Shown here piece after piece: positions 1 to 7,945 of a stretch of DNA of 64,000 bases. Origin of the DNA: Streptosporangium lutulentum (lineage in GTDB: Bacteria; Actinomycetota; Actinomycetes; Streptosporangiales; Streptosporangiaceae); contig NZ_JAUSQU010000001.1 in assembly GCF_030811455.1 (NCBI RefSeq), positions 5,828,001 to 5,892,000 on the forward strand. The letters run 5' to 3'. Each line of letters begins with the position of its first letter. Positions within the stretch are counted from its first letter, which is position 1. The position numbers were made by a program, and so were the translations under genes. The notes beneath the pieces are model-generated. The model was not told the origin of the DNA and ran no database searches. It saw only the letters and a list, made by a program, of their open reading frames with translations.

Positions 1-282
1 GTGGTGTCGGTGGCGCCGTTCGACGACGAGGCGGACGCCGTACGGATCGCCAACGACACGCGATACGGCCTCAGCGGATCCATCTGGACCCGCGACGTCG
101 GCCGCGCGCTCCGGGTGGCACGGGCGGTGGACGCGGGCAACCTCAGCGTGAACTCCCATTCGAGCGTCCGCTACTGGACGCCGTTCGGCGGTTTCAAACA
201 GTCCGGGCTCGGACGCGAACTGGGCCCGGACGCCCTGTCCGCGTTCACCGAGACCAAGAACGTCTTCATTTCGGAGGATTGA
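1..282 (+). CDS. Aldehyde dehydrogenase, C-terminal part (cut by window edge)
   Basis: The frame is open from the first base and encodes the last 93 residues of an NAD(P)-dependent aldehyde dehydrogenase. The end of the catalytic domain is recognisable: VAPF, then IANDTRYGL, then the oligomerisation region with PFGGFKQSGLGRE, typical of the ALDH superfamily C-terminus. The catalytic Cys and Glu lie upstream of the window, so the true start is outside. The stop at 280-282 is 5 bases before the ATG of the SDR gene, so the two are surely co-transcribed. With the SDR and the PuuD-like amidotransferase downstream, a role in oxidising an aminoaldehyde from amine or polyamine breakdown is plausible, but the substrate is not visible here. 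Confidence 0.9.
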   Translation: MVSVAPFDDEADAVRIANDTRYGLSGSIWTRDVGRALRVARAVDAGNLSVNSHSSVRYWTPFGGFKQSGLGRELGPDALSAFTETKNVFISED

Positions 283-287
283 CAGAT

Positions 288-1052
288 ATGCAGCGTTTGC
301 AGGGCCGGGTGGCCGTCATCACCGGCGCGGGAAGCGGCATCGGGCTGGCCACCGCGCGCCGGTTCGCCGAGGAAGGCGCCCACGTCGTGTGCGTGGATCT
401 CGACGAGACGAGCGGGTCGGCGGCCGCGGCCGAGGTGAACGGCCTGTTCGTCAAGGCGGACGTCACCAGCGAGACCGACGTCGTCCGGATGTTCCAGACC
501 GCGTTCGACACCTACGGCAGCGTGGACATCGCGTTCAACAACGCGGGCATCTCGCCGCCGGACGACGACTCGATCCTGGAGACCGGCCTCGACGCCTGGC
601 GCCGGGTCCAGGAGGTCAACCTCACCTCGGTCTACCTGTGCTGCAAGTACGCCATCCCCTACATGCAACGCCAGGGCAAGGGCTCGATCATCAACACCGC
701 GTCCTTCGTGGCCGTGATGGGATCGGCCACCAGCCAGATCTCCTACACCGCCTCGAAGGGCGGGGTGCTGGCCATGTCCCGCGAGCTCGGCGTGCAGTTC
801 GCCCGCGAGGGCATCCGGGTGAACGCGCTCTGCCCGGGGCCGGTGAACACACCGCTGCTGCAGGAACTGTTCGCCAAGGACCCCGAGCGGGCGCAGCGCC
901 GCCTGGTGCACATCCCGGTCGGCCGGTTCGCCGAGGCCTCCGAGATCGCCGCCGCGGTGGCCTTCCTGGCGTCGGACGACGCGAGCTTCATCACCGGGTC
1001 GGAGTTCCTGGTGGACGGCGGCATCTCGGGCGCCTACGTCACCCCGCTGTAG
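288..1052 (+). CDS. SDR family NAD(P)-dependent oxidoreductase
   Basis: A 254-residue classical short-chain dehydrogenase. The cofactor-binding TGAGSGIG motif lies near residues 12-19, NNAG near 85-88, and the catalytic YTASK follows a Ser in the expected place. The C-terminal GSEFLVDGGIS is the usual SDR ending. I chose the ATG at 288 because GGAGG at 273-277 is about ten bases upstream; a TTG at 279 is in frame but too close to that site. It follows the aldehyde dehydrogenase by five bases, forming an operon. The family is broad (3-oxoacyl reductases, sugar and alcohol dehydrogenases), so the substrate cannot be named from sequence. Confidence 0.9.
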   Translation: MQRLQGRVAVITGAGSGIGLATARRFAEEGAHVVCVDLDETSGSAAAAEVNGLFVKADVTSETDVVRMFQTAFDTYGSVDIAFNNAGISPPDDDSILETGLDAWRRVQEVNLTSVYLCCKYAIPYMQRQGKGSIINTASFVAVMGSATSQISYTASKGGVLAMSRELGVQFAREGIRVNALCPGPVNTPLLQELFAKDPERAQRRLVHIPVGRFAEASEIAAAVAFLASDDASFITGSEFLVDGGISGAYVTPL

Positions 1053-1082
1053 CGGGACGGGTGCCGCGGGGCGCCTCCGGCC

Positions 1083-1255
1083 GCCGAGCCGGCGCCCTGC
1101 GGCACCGCCGTCATGGACGGATGTCGTAGACCGACCACCGCCGAGCCGGCGCCCCCGGCACCGCCGTCGTGAACGGATGCCGTAAACCGAGCCGGCGCCC
1201 CCCGGCACCGCCGTCGTGAACAGGTGTCGTAGACCGACCATCGCCGAGCGGGTGC
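1083..1255. repeat. Degenerate tandem repeat, three copies of about 50-60 bp
   Basis: Between the SDR gene and the amidotransferase gene, three imperfect copies of a unit start with GCCGAGCCGGCGCCC, continue with GGCACCGCCGTC and a GGATGYCGTA-like segment, at about 1083, 1139 and 1187. The last copy runs into the region before the next gene. Copies differ by small indels and point changes. No reading frame of merit or RNA motif is seen. Confidence 0.8.
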
Positions 1256-1338
1256 CGCACCTCACAGCGCCGTCATCGATAACATGCCGGAACGCGGGCA
1301 TGACGCCCCTCGTCCCGGCCTCCGGCAAGAAAGAGATC

Positions 1339-2034
1339 ATGTCCCGTCCCGTCATCGGCATCACCTGCTACGTCGAACCCGCGAAGTTCACCGTCTGGGA
1401 GATGACCACCGCGCTCCTGCCGTACAACTACGTCGACCACGTGGTCCGCGCGGGCGGGCAGCCGGTGCTCCTGCCCCCGGCGGGCGATCCCGCCGCGCTG
1501 GCGGGCCGCCTGGACGGGCTGATCCTGGCCGGTGGCGGAGACATCGATCCGGCGCGGTACGGCGAGACCACGCACGAGCTGACCGGCAACATCCGCGGGT
1601 TCCGCGACGACGCCGAGTTCGGGCTGGTCCGGACGGCCCTGGATCGGCGCATCCCGTTCCTCGGGATCTGCCGGGGTCTCCAGGTCCTGAACGTCGCCCT
1701 CGGCGGCAGCCTCCACCAGCACCTCCCCGACGTGGTCGGCCACCCGGATCACTCCCCGGCCCCCGGTCGATTCGGCCGGATGCCCGTACGGCCGGTGCCG
1801 GGCACCCGGCTCGCCAAGATCTTCGACGCCGAGAGCGTCGAGGCGGCCCACTACCACCACCAGGCGATCGACCGCCTGGGCGCGGGCCTGACCGTGTCCG
1901 CCCACACCGAGGACGGCACGATCGAGGCCGTCGAACTGGCCGGCCACCCGTTCGCCCTCGCGGTCCAGTGGCACCCCGAGAACGAGGACGAGTCCACCCT
2001 CTTCGAGGCCCTGGTCCGGCACATCCGCCCCTGA
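1339..2034 (+). CDS. Gamma-glutamyl-gamma-aminobutyrate hydrolase-like class I amidotransferase
   Basis: A 231-residue class I glutamine amidotransferase-fold hydrolase of the PuuD / peptidase C26 family. The nucleophile Cys is in GICRGLQ, preceded by LILAGGGDIDP, and the catalytic His-Glu pair is in the VQWHPE motif near the C-terminus. Members cleave the gamma-glutamyl bond of gamma-glutamylated amines such as gamma-glutamyl-GABA in the Puu pathway. The ATG at 1339 has an AAGAAAGAG ribosome site upstream and gives the usual N-terminus RPVIGITCY; an upstream in-frame ATG at 1216 would add 41 unfamiliar residues. Neighbouring aldehyde dehydrogenase and SDR genes fit a polyamine or amine catabolic operon. 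Exact substrate is inferred from family only. Confidence 0.88.
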   Translation: MSRPVIGITCYVEPAKFTVWEMTTALLPYNYVDHVVRAGGQPVLLPPAGDPAALAGRLDGLILAGGGDIDPARYGETTHELTGNIRGFRDDAEFGLVRTALDRRIPFLGICRGLQVLNVALGGSLHQHLPDVVGHPDHSPAPGRFGRMPVRPVPGTRLAKIFDAESVEAAHYHHQAIDRLGAGLTVSAHTEDGTIEAVELAGHPFALAVQWHPENEDESTLFEALVRHIRP

Positions 2035-2070
2035 GCGGCGGGCGGCCGCGTTTCGCCGCCGCACGGGGAT

Positions 2071-2099
2071 TTCGCAGGGCCGGTGCGGGCCGTTAGGCT
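2071..2099 (+). promoter_or_regulatory. Candidate promoter of the gcv-sda operon
   Basis: A -35-like TTCGCA (2071-2076) and a -10-like TAGGCT (2094-2099) are separated by 17 bases and lie just before the riboswitch, which would place the transcript start near 2106. The -10 fits the actinomycete TANNNT pattern; the -35 is weak. Confidence 0.45.
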
Positions 2100-2120
2100 G
2101 GTCACGACACCGATTGAATC

Positions 2121-2312
2121 CCGTGCGGGAGAGCGTCCTGACAGCCAGACCAGGACCCCTGAAGGAGCAAGCCCTCCCCGCGAACCTCTCAAGGCAAAGG
2201 ACCGTACGGGTAGGTGCCCTCTGGAAAGCAGGCCTCGTGGCCTCGCCGAAGGTGAAAGTCCGGTAAAAACCGGGCGAAACTCTCAGGCACCCATGACAGA
2301 GGGGGAGGATGC
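2121..2312 (+). promoter_or_regulatory. Tandem glycine riboswitch
   Basis: Two consecutive aptamers lie in the leader of gcvT. The first (about 2121-2210) starts with GTGCGGGAGAG and ends with the conserved CGAACCTCTCAAGGCAAAGGACCG. The second (about 2211-2312) has GTGCCCTCTGGA, a GCCGAAGGTGAAAGTC core, then CGAAACTCTCAGGCACCCATGACAGAGGGGG. These are the signatures of the Rfam glycine aptamer. A GACAGA/TCTGTC pairing (2295-2300 with 2318-2323) lies between aptamer 2 and the gcvT ribosome site GAGGTG (2332-2337), so glycine may control either termination or ribosome access. In this family glycine normally switches the operon on. Confidence 0.93.
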
Positions 2313-2342
2313 TCTCATCTGTCCCCTGCCTGAGGTGCGAAC

Positions 2343-3434
2343 ATGTCCCGACCTACGCCGCTGCGCGGTGTCCACGAGACCCTCGGCGCGACGCTGACCG
2401 ACTTCGCGGGCTGGCTGATGCCACTCCGCTACGGCAGCGAGTCCATCGAGCACAACGCGGTCCGCCAGGCGGCAGGCCTGTTCGACCTGTCCCACATGGG
2501 CGAGATCTTCGTGACCGGCGCGCAGGCCGGTGAGGCCCTCGACCACGCGCTGGTCGGCTACATCTCCGCCGTCGAAACGGGCCGCGCCCGCTACACGATG
2601 ATCGTCGACGCCGAGGGCCACGTGCTGGACGATCTGATCGTCTACCGGCTGGCCCCCGACGAGTTCATGGTCGTCGCCAACGCCTCCAACTATCCCCGGG
2701 TGGCCGCCGAGCTCACCGACCGCGCCTCGTCCTTCGACGCGACGGTGGACGACCGCTCCGAGCAGTACGCGCTGATCGCGGTCCAGGGCCCGCGGGCACA
2801 GGCCATCCTGGGCGAGCTCACCGACGCCGACCTCGACGGGCTCAAGTACTACGCGGGACTGCCCGCCACCGTGGCCGGTCGCGAGGCTCTCGTCGCCCGC
2901 ACCGGATACACCGGCGAGGACGGCTTCGAGCTGTTCGTCGCGGCCGGCGACGCGGAGCCGCTCTGGGCCGCGCTCACCAAGGCGGGCGAGCCGTACGGCC
3001 TGATCCCCGCCGGCCTGTCCGCGCGCGACACCCTTCGCCTGGAGGCGGGCATGCCGCTCTACGGCAACGAACTGTCCGCGGAGCACACTCCGTTCGACGC
3101 CGGGCTGGGCCGTGTGGTGAGGTTTGACAAACCGGGCGACTTCGTCGGCCGGGCCGCCCTGGAACCACTCAAGGACGTCCCGCCGGCCCGCCGCCTGGTC
3201 GGATTGATCGCGACCGGCCGCAGGGTACCCCGTCACGGGTATCCGGTGGTGGTCGCCGGCGACGGCAGCGTCGTCGGCGAGGTCACCAGCGGGGCGCCCT
3301 CCCAGTCACTGGGCAGGCCCATCGCGATGGCCTACGTGGACAACGGCCTGTCCACCGGCCTGGCCGTGGACATCCGAGGTAGCCACGAGGCGGTCGACGT
3401 CGTCGAACTGCCTTTCTACAGGAGGAAAAAGTGA
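2343..3434 (+). CDS. gcvT: Aminomethyltransferase, glycine cleavage T protein
   Basis: A 363-residue T protein, the usual length. It begins TPLRGVHETLGATLTDFAGWLMPLRY and has the FDLSHMGE segment, both diagnostic of GcvT, followed by the folate-binding region and ending in the C-terminal barrel domain (VDVVELPFYRRKK). It transfers the methylene group from H-protein-bound aminomethyl to tetrahydrofolate and releases ammonia. ATG 2343 is preceded by GAGGTG at 2332-2337. The gene lies directly under the glycine riboswitch and overlaps gcvH by four bases (GTGA). The P-protein gene gcvP is not in this window. Confidence 0.97.
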   Translation: MSRPTPLRGVHETLGATLTDFAGWLMPLRYGSESIEHNAVRQAAGLFDLSHMGEIFVTGAQAGEALDHALVGYISAVETGRARYTMIVDAEGHVLDDLIVYRLAPDEFMVVANASNYPRVAAELTDRASSFDATVDDRSEQYALIAVQGPRAQAILGELTDADLDGLKYYAGLPATVAGREALVARTGYTGEDGFELFVAAGDAEPLWAALTKAGEPYGLIPAGLSARDTLRLEAGMPLYGNELSAEHTPFDAGLGRVVRFDKPGDFVGRAALEPLKDVPPARRLVGLIATGRRVPRHGYPVVVAGDGSVVGEVTSGAPSQSLGRPIAMAYVDNGLSTGLAVDIRGSHEAVDVVELPFYRRKK

Positions 3435-3820
3435 GCAGCATTCCCGATGACCTGCAGTACACCAAGGAGCACGAGTGGGTCGCCGGCATCGATGACGGCC
3501 TGACCCTCACCGTGGGCATCACCGAATACGCCGCCGAGGCGCTGGGCGACGTGGTCTTCGTACAGGTCCCCGAGATCGGTACGACGGTCGCCGCCGGCGA
3601 CGCGGTCGGCGAGGTCGAGTCGACCAAGTCGGTCAGCGACATCTTCGCCCCGGTCGGCGGCGAGATCGTCGAGGTCAACCAGACGGTCGTCGAAGACCCC
3701 TCGCTGGTCAACAGCGACTCCTACGGCGACGGCTGGCTGTTCCGCATCCGCCTTGAGGGCACCGCCGACGATCTGCTGTCCCCCGAGGAGTACACCGCGC
3801 TCACCTCTGGTGAGTCATAA
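3431..3820 (+). CDS. gcvH: Glycine cleavage H protein
   Basis: A 129-residue lipoyl-domain protein. It begins with DLQYTKEHEWV, shared by GcvH proteins, and carries the lipoylated lysine in ESTKSVSD (Lys66). It shuttles the aminomethyl group between the P, T and L proteins. The GTG start overlaps the gcvT stop (GTGA) and AGGAGG at 3420-3425 serves it, so translation is coupled. A perfect hairpin follows immediately downstream, before sdaA. Confidence 0.97.
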   Translation: MSSIPDDLQYTKEHEWVAGIDDGLTLTVGITEYAAEALGDVVFVQVPEIGTTVAAGDAVGEVESTKSVSDIFAPVGGEIVEVNQTVVEDPSLVNSDSYGDGWLFRIRLEGTADDLLSPEEYTALTSGES

Positions 3821-3835
3821 AATTTCCCATCTTGC

Positions 3836-3875
3836 GCCGTGACCACGCGCACCGACGCGTGCGCGTGGTCACGGC
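3836..3875 (+). terminator. Perfect 17-bp hairpin between gcvH and sdaA
   Basis: Left arm 3836-3852 (GCCGTGACCACGCGCAC) pairs without mismatch with 3859-3875 across a six-base loop. No U-run follows, so this is a terminator of the kind common in actinomycetes, or an attenuator or RNA-stability element. It could lower sdaA expression relative to gcvTH, or protect the gcvTH message. Confidence 0.7.
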
Positions 3876-3894
3876 GATGTGAAGGACCAGATCA

Positions 3895-5271
3895 ATGACG
3901 ATCAGTGTCTTCGATCTTTTCAAGATCGGAATCGGCCCGTCCAGTTCCCACACCGGCGGGCCGATGGCCGCCGCCCACAAGTTCGCCCGGGGGCTCGACC
4001 AGGACGGACTCCTGGAGAAGACCGCCAGGGTCGAGGTCATCCTGTACGGCTCGCTCGGGCTGACCGGCAAGGGGCACGGCAGCGACAAGGCCGTCCTGCT
4101 CGGCCTGACAGGCGAGAAGCCCGAACTCGTCGACGTCGACACCGTGGACGAGCGGCTGGCCGCCATGCGCGCGTCCGGCCGGATCTCCCTGTACGGCTCC
4201 CACGAGATCCCTTTCGTCATCGGTGAGGACCTGGTCTTCGAACGCAAGATCTCCCTCCCCGGCCATCCCAACGGCATGCGCTTCACCGCCTTCTCCGAGA
4301 ACGGCGAGGCCCACCGCGAGAAGGTCTACTACTCGGTGGGCGGCGGCTTCGTCGTGGACGAGAACGCCACGGGCGCCGACCGGATCAAGCAGGACGACAC
4401 CGTGGTGCCGTACCCCTTCCTGTCGGCCGCCGAGCTCCTCGCCCACTGCCACGAGACGGGCCTGTCGATCTCCGGGCTGATGCTGGAGAACGAGAAGGCG
4501 TTCGGCCGCACCGAGGCCGAGATCCGCGCCCAGCTCCTCCACCTCTGGAAGGTCATGTCGGAGTCCGTACGGCGGGGCATCTCCAAGGAGGGCGTGCTGC
4601 CCGGCGGCCTGAAGGTCCGCCGCCGAGCCCACCAGCTCCACCGGCAGCTCCAGGGCGAGTCCCCGGACAAGGACTCGCTGCAGACCATGGACTGGGTCTC
4701 GCTGTTCGCCCTCGCCGTCAACGAGGAGAACGCCGCCGGCGGCCGGATCGTCACCGCTCCCACCAACGGCGCCGCGGGCATCATCCCCGCGGTGCTCACC
4801 TACTACGACCGCTTCACGCGGCGGTCAGACGACGAGGGAGTGGTCCGCTTCCTGCTGACCGCCGGAGCGATCGGGGTGCTGTTCAAGGAGAACGCCTCCA
4901 TCTCCGGCGCCGAGGTCGGCTGCCAGGGCGAGGTCGGCTCGGCCTGCTCGATGGCCGCCGCCGGGCTCACCGAGGTGCTGGGCGGAACCCCCGAGCAGGT
5001 GGAGAACGCCGCCGAGATCGGCATCGAGCACAACCTGGGCCTGACCTGCGACCCGATCGGCGGCCTGGTCCAGATCCCGTGCATCGAGCGCAACGCGGTG
5101 GCCTCGATCAAGGCCATCGCCGCGGCCAGGATCGCGCTGCGCGGCGACGGCCGTCACTTCGTGTCCCTGGACAAGGCGATCAAAACGATGCGCGACACCG
5201 GTCGCGACATGCTCGACAAGTACAAGGAGACCAGCCGCGGCGGCCTCGCCGTGAACGTCATCGAATGCTGA
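3895..5271 (+). CDS. sdaA: L-serine ammonia-lyase, single-chain iron-sulfur type
   Basis: A 458-residue enzyme with the beta domain first (FDLFKIGIGPSSSHTGGPM, residues 6-24) and the alpha domain second. The [4Fe-4S] cysteines are visible at C343 and C351 (GCQGEVGSAC) and at C385 and C396 (TCDPIGGLVQIPC). It deaminates serine to pyruvate. ATG 3895 follows a GAAGGA ribosome site. Placement behind gcvTH and the glycine riboswitch suggests that excess glycine, converted to serine by SHMT, is drained to pyruvate. This arrangement, with gcvP elsewhere, is known in actinomycetes. Confidence 0.95.
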   Translation: MTISVFDLFKIGIGPSSSHTGGPMAAAHKFARGLDQDGLLEKTARVEVILYGSLGLTGKGHGSDKAVLLGLTGEKPELVDVDTVDERLAAMRASGRISLYGSHEIPFVIGEDLVFERKISLPGHPNGMRFTAFSENGEAHREKVYYSVGGGFVVDENATGADRIKQDDTVVPYPFLSAAELLAHCHETGLSISGLMLENEKAFGRTEAEIRAQLLHLWKVMSESVRRGISKEGVLPGGLKVRRRAHQLHRQLQGESPDKDSLQTMDWVSLFALAVNEENAAGGRIVTAPTNGAAGIIPAVLTYYDRFTRRSDDEGVVRFLLTAGAIGVLFKENASISGAEVGCQGEVGSACSMAAAGLTEVLGGTPEQVENAAEIGIEHNLGLTCDPIGGLVQIPCIERNAVASIKAIAAARIALRGDGRHFVSLDKAIKTMRDTGRDMLDKYKETSRGGLAVNVIEC

Positions 5272-5289
5272 CCGGCCCCCCTCGGGGGG

Positions 5290-5560
5290 ACCGATCGGCC
5301 CACGCTGACCGCTGACGACCCATGACCGACGCCGGTCAGACCGCACCGATCGGCGTCGGCCCATGACCGATGCCGATCGGGGGGCGCTGACCGCCGACGG
5401 CCCATGGCCGGCGCCGATCGGGGCCTCTCGACCGACGCCGGTCGAGAGGCGGCGCGGGCGAGGGACGCTGACCGCCGACGGCTCATGGCCGGCGCCGGGC
5501 GAGGGGCGACGTCGACCGCCGACAGTCCGCGTCGTCCCCCTGATCGGCTCCGCCCCGCGG
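5290..5560. repeat. Degenerate tandem repeats after sdaA
   Basis: The non-coding stretch 5272-5640 is mostly made of imperfect copies of a 40-60 bp unit with CGCTGACCGCCGACGG, CCCATGGCCGGCGCC and CCGATCGG blocks. The CTGACCG word also spans the sdaA stop codon. Short open frames here have no ribosome sites and are repeat artefacts. Confidence 0.7.
5423..5450 (+). terminator. 12-bp hairpin downstream of sdaA
   Basis: GCCTCTCGACCG (5423-5434) pairs perfectly with 5439-5450 across the four-base loop ACGC. It is embedded in the degenerate repeats and is the best candidate for ending the gcvT-gcvH-sdaA transcript. No U-tract follows. Confidence 0.55.
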
Positions 5561-5686
5561 TGATCCGCCCGCGACCGCCCCTCCGACAAACAGTCCAAAT
5601 CAACACAACTTTCGCTGTCTCGTACAAGACCATCTGATCCCGCACCTATGCTGGGTGGCCTTGTCGGAGAGACTCAGGAGGTTCTG

Positions 5687-7717
5687 GTGTCAACGGGAAC
5701 GCCCCCGGCGAGTCGCCCTCAGCGCTTGCTCCGCTTCCTCGGCGCACACTGGCTCTTCCTGGCCGCTCTCCTGGCCGGCGGCGGACTCCGGGCTCTGGCC
5801 GTGCTCGGCTACCGGCCGGCCCTGTGGTTCTGGGCCGACTCGTTCGTCTACCTCGGCGGCGGGCTCGACCCCCGTCCCATGGAGTCGCGCCCGTCGGGCT
5901 ACTCGCTGTTCCTGTGGATGCTGGAGCCGCTGTCCAGCGTCCAGGCCGTGGTCGTGGTCCAGCACCTGCTCGGACTGACCGTGGCCGCCTGCGTCTACCT
6001 GCTGCTGCGCCGCCTGGGCGGGCTGCCAGGATGGGGCGCGACGCTCGCCGCGCTGCCCGTGCTGCTGGACGTCCACCAGGTCCAGCTCGAACACCTCGTC
6101 ATGGCGGACCTGCTCTTCCAGTTCCTGGCGGTGCTCGCGGTCACGCTGCTGCTGTGGTGGCGGCGCCCACCGGTGTGGGTCGCGCTGCTCGCCGGGATCC
6201 TGCTGGCCGCGGCGACCGTCACCCGGACGATCGGGCTGCCGCTGATCGCCGTGGCGCTGGTCGGCATGCTGATCCGCCGAGCCGGGTGGAGGGCGGTCAC
6301 CGCCGCCACCCTGGCCGCCGCGATCGGCCTGGGCTCCTATGCCGTCTGGTTCGAATCCGAGTACGGGAGCTACGGGCTGACCCGGGGCAACGCCTTCCTG
6401 TGGGCGCGCACCGCCACCTTCGCCGACTGCGAGAAGATCAAGCCCACCGGGCCGGAGGCCGCGCTCTGCCCCACGGAGCCGGTGGGCGAACGACCGGCGC
6501 CGCCGGTCTACATCTGGGACGGCGCGTCACCACTGAACAAGATCAAGGGCACCTGGGCCGAACGGGACAAACTCGCCGGTGACTTCGCCACCCAGGCCAT
6601 CCTCGCCCAGCCCCTGGACTTCCTCCGGGCGGGCCTGACCGATGTGGCCTACATCTTCGACTGGAACCGCCGCGTCTACCCCACCCCCGGCCCGCAGAGC
6701 GCGTACGTCTTCCCCGACGAGGTCAAGCCCTTCTCCAAGGGGGTCGCCTCACAGGGAAAGACCGCCGAGGAGCTGACGGTGGCCTACCAGGGCACCTCCG
6801 GCGCGCCCTCCATGGTCGAGCCGTACGCCGGCTGGCTGCGCGCCTACCAGCAGAACGGCTTCCTGCGCGGCCCGTTCCTGGCGGTGATCCTGCTGATCGG
6901 CCTCGTCGGCGTCCTGATGCGCCTGCGGCGGCTCGGCGGCGCCGTACTGCTGCCGTGGGCCGCGGGGACCATGCTGCTGGTCCTGCCGCCCTTCATCGCC
7001 GCCTTCGACCACCGCTACGTCGTGCCGGCCCTCCCGCTGCTCTGCCTGGCCGCCGGTCTGGCCTTCGGCGCCAGGCACGAGAGAGCCGAGCATGAGGAAG
7101 CCGGGCACCGGTCCAGGCACGGCAGATCCCGGCGCGATGAATCCCCGCACGAGGAACCCCCGCACGGAGAGCCCCCGCACGAGGACCTCGACCCCGCGGG
7201 GCTCGGCCGCGAGGCGTTTCAGCCCGCAAGGCCCCATCCCGAGGGGTTCGAGGGGTTCGAGGGGTTCCGTCACGAGGGACTCCGGCCCGACGGGTTCCGG
7301 CCCGAGGTGCTTCGGCACGAAAGATCCCGGCACGAGGAATCCCAGCACGGCGGGTTCTGGCAGGAGGGATCCCTCCGCGAGGAAACCCGGCACGAGGGGT
7401 TCTGGCCCGAGGAATCCCGCCGCGGAAGGTTCCCGCGCGAGCGGTCAGCGGCGGCGGACGTGCAGGCGGACGACCGCCCCCAGTTCAGGATGCCCGAGCG
7501 TCCTGCGAACCTTTCCGACGGCGTCCTTGTTGAGCCGCGCCACCAGTTTGCCGACGTCGGCCGTGGGCGCGCAGCTCACTCCGATCCGCACACGCTCATC
7601 CCTTACGAGCCTCACGCGAACGCGGCCGAGCCCTTCGATTTCTTTAAGGGCGCCACCGAGCGTCGTGACCCCGGCCCCGGCTCGCCTCCCCCACCGCCTC
7701 CATCCGACGGCGTGTAG
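5687..7717 (+). CDS. Polytopic membrane protein, GT-C glycosyltransferase-like, with long charged tail
   Basis: 676 residues. The first roughly 470 hold about nine hydrophobic helices and a central extracytoplasmic loop (about 220-370) with CEKIKPTG and YIFDWNRRVYPTPGP segments. The layout resembles lipid-linked-sugar GT-C transferases, but I see no clear catalytic acidic motif, so function is open. GTG 5687 is chosen because AGGAGG sits at 5676-5681. After about residue 470 the sequence turns into a low-complexity His/Glu/Arg/Pro/Phe tail with GFRHEG and RHEESQHGGF-like repeats. Its last 91 residues are read antisense to the AmaP-like gene. No in-frame stop occurs earlier, so the tail is either real or the result of lost termination. 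Confidence 0.75.
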   Translation: MSTGTPPASRPQRLLRFLGAHWLFLAALLAGGGLRALAVLGYRPALWFWADSFVYLGGGLDPRPMESRPSGYSLFLWMLEPLSSVQAVVVVQHLLGLTVAACVYLLLRRLGGLPGWGATLAALPVLLDVHQVQLEHLVMADLLFQFLAVLAVTLLLWWRRPPVWVALLAGILLAAATVTRTIGLPLIAVALVGMLIRRAGWRAVTAATLAAAIGLGSYAVWFESEYGSYGLTRGNAFLWARTATFADCEKIKPTGPEAALCPTEPVGERPAPPVYIWDGASPLNKIKGTWAERDKLAGDFATQAILAQPLDFLRAGLTDVAYIFDWNRRVYPTPGPQSAYVFPDEVKPFSKGVASQGKTAEELTVAYQGTSGAPSMVEPYAGWLRAYQQNGFLRGPFLAVILLIGLVGVLMRLRRLGGAVLLPWAAGTMLLVLPPFIAAFDHRYVVPALPLLCLAAGLAFGARHERAEHEEAGHRSRHGRSRRDESPHEEPPHGEPPHEDLDPAGLGREAFQPARPHPEGFEGFEGFRHEGLRPDGFRPEVLRHERSRHEESQHGGFWQEGSLREETRHEGFWPEESRRGRFPRERSAAADVQADDRPQFRMPERPANLSDGVLVEPRHQFADVGRGRAAHSDPHTLIPYEPHANAAEPFDFFKGATERRDPGPGSPPPPPPSDGV

Positions 7718-7945
7718 CAGCCACCGGATCGCGAGGAGCGCCAGCACCACCAGCGTCAGCGCGACCAGCCACCCCGCCCAGGGATGCCCGGCCAGCCTGC
7801 CGGGCGACCCCTGGCTCAGGATCCGCTCCTCACCCGGCAGGCCGGCGATCCCGCCCCACCCGCGGAGGAAACCGTAGAATCCGGCCGTGGTCAGCACCGT
7901 CCCGGTGACGGCCAGGCCGATCCGGTTGCCCAGATACGCCCTCAT
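7445..7945 (-). CDS. AmaP-like alkaline shock response membrane anchor protein
   Basis: 166 residues. Two membrane helices (about 8-26 and 57-76) are followed by a small Asp23-like beta domain rich in V-R-V-R-L strands, ending in a basic RLHVRRR. This matches the actinobacterial AmaP family that anchors Asp23/Gls24 envelope-stress proteins. ATG 7945 has AGGAGAAGG just upstream and overlaps the stop of the DUF6286 gene (ATGA), so the pair is translationally coupled. No asp23-like gene lies in the window. Its 3' 273 bases are antisense to the end of the GT-C-like gene. Confidence 0.75.
   Translation of the reverse strand: MRAYLGNRIGLAVTGTVLTTAGFYGFLRGWGGIAGLPGEERILSQGSPGRLAGHPWAGWLVALTLVVLALLAIRWLLHAVGWRRWGRRAGAGVTTLGGALKEIEGLGRVRVRLVRDERVRIGVSCAPTADVGKLVARLNKDAVGKVRRTLGHPELGAVVRLHVRRR

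Noticed and set aside
171..1364. 397-residue minus-strand frame opposite the SDR gene
   Set aside because: Composition shows it is the antisense shadow of GC-rich codons; it has no homology or ribosome site.
5363..5637. Small ORFs after sdaA
   Set aside because: They are translations of degenerate tandem repeats with no start signals.
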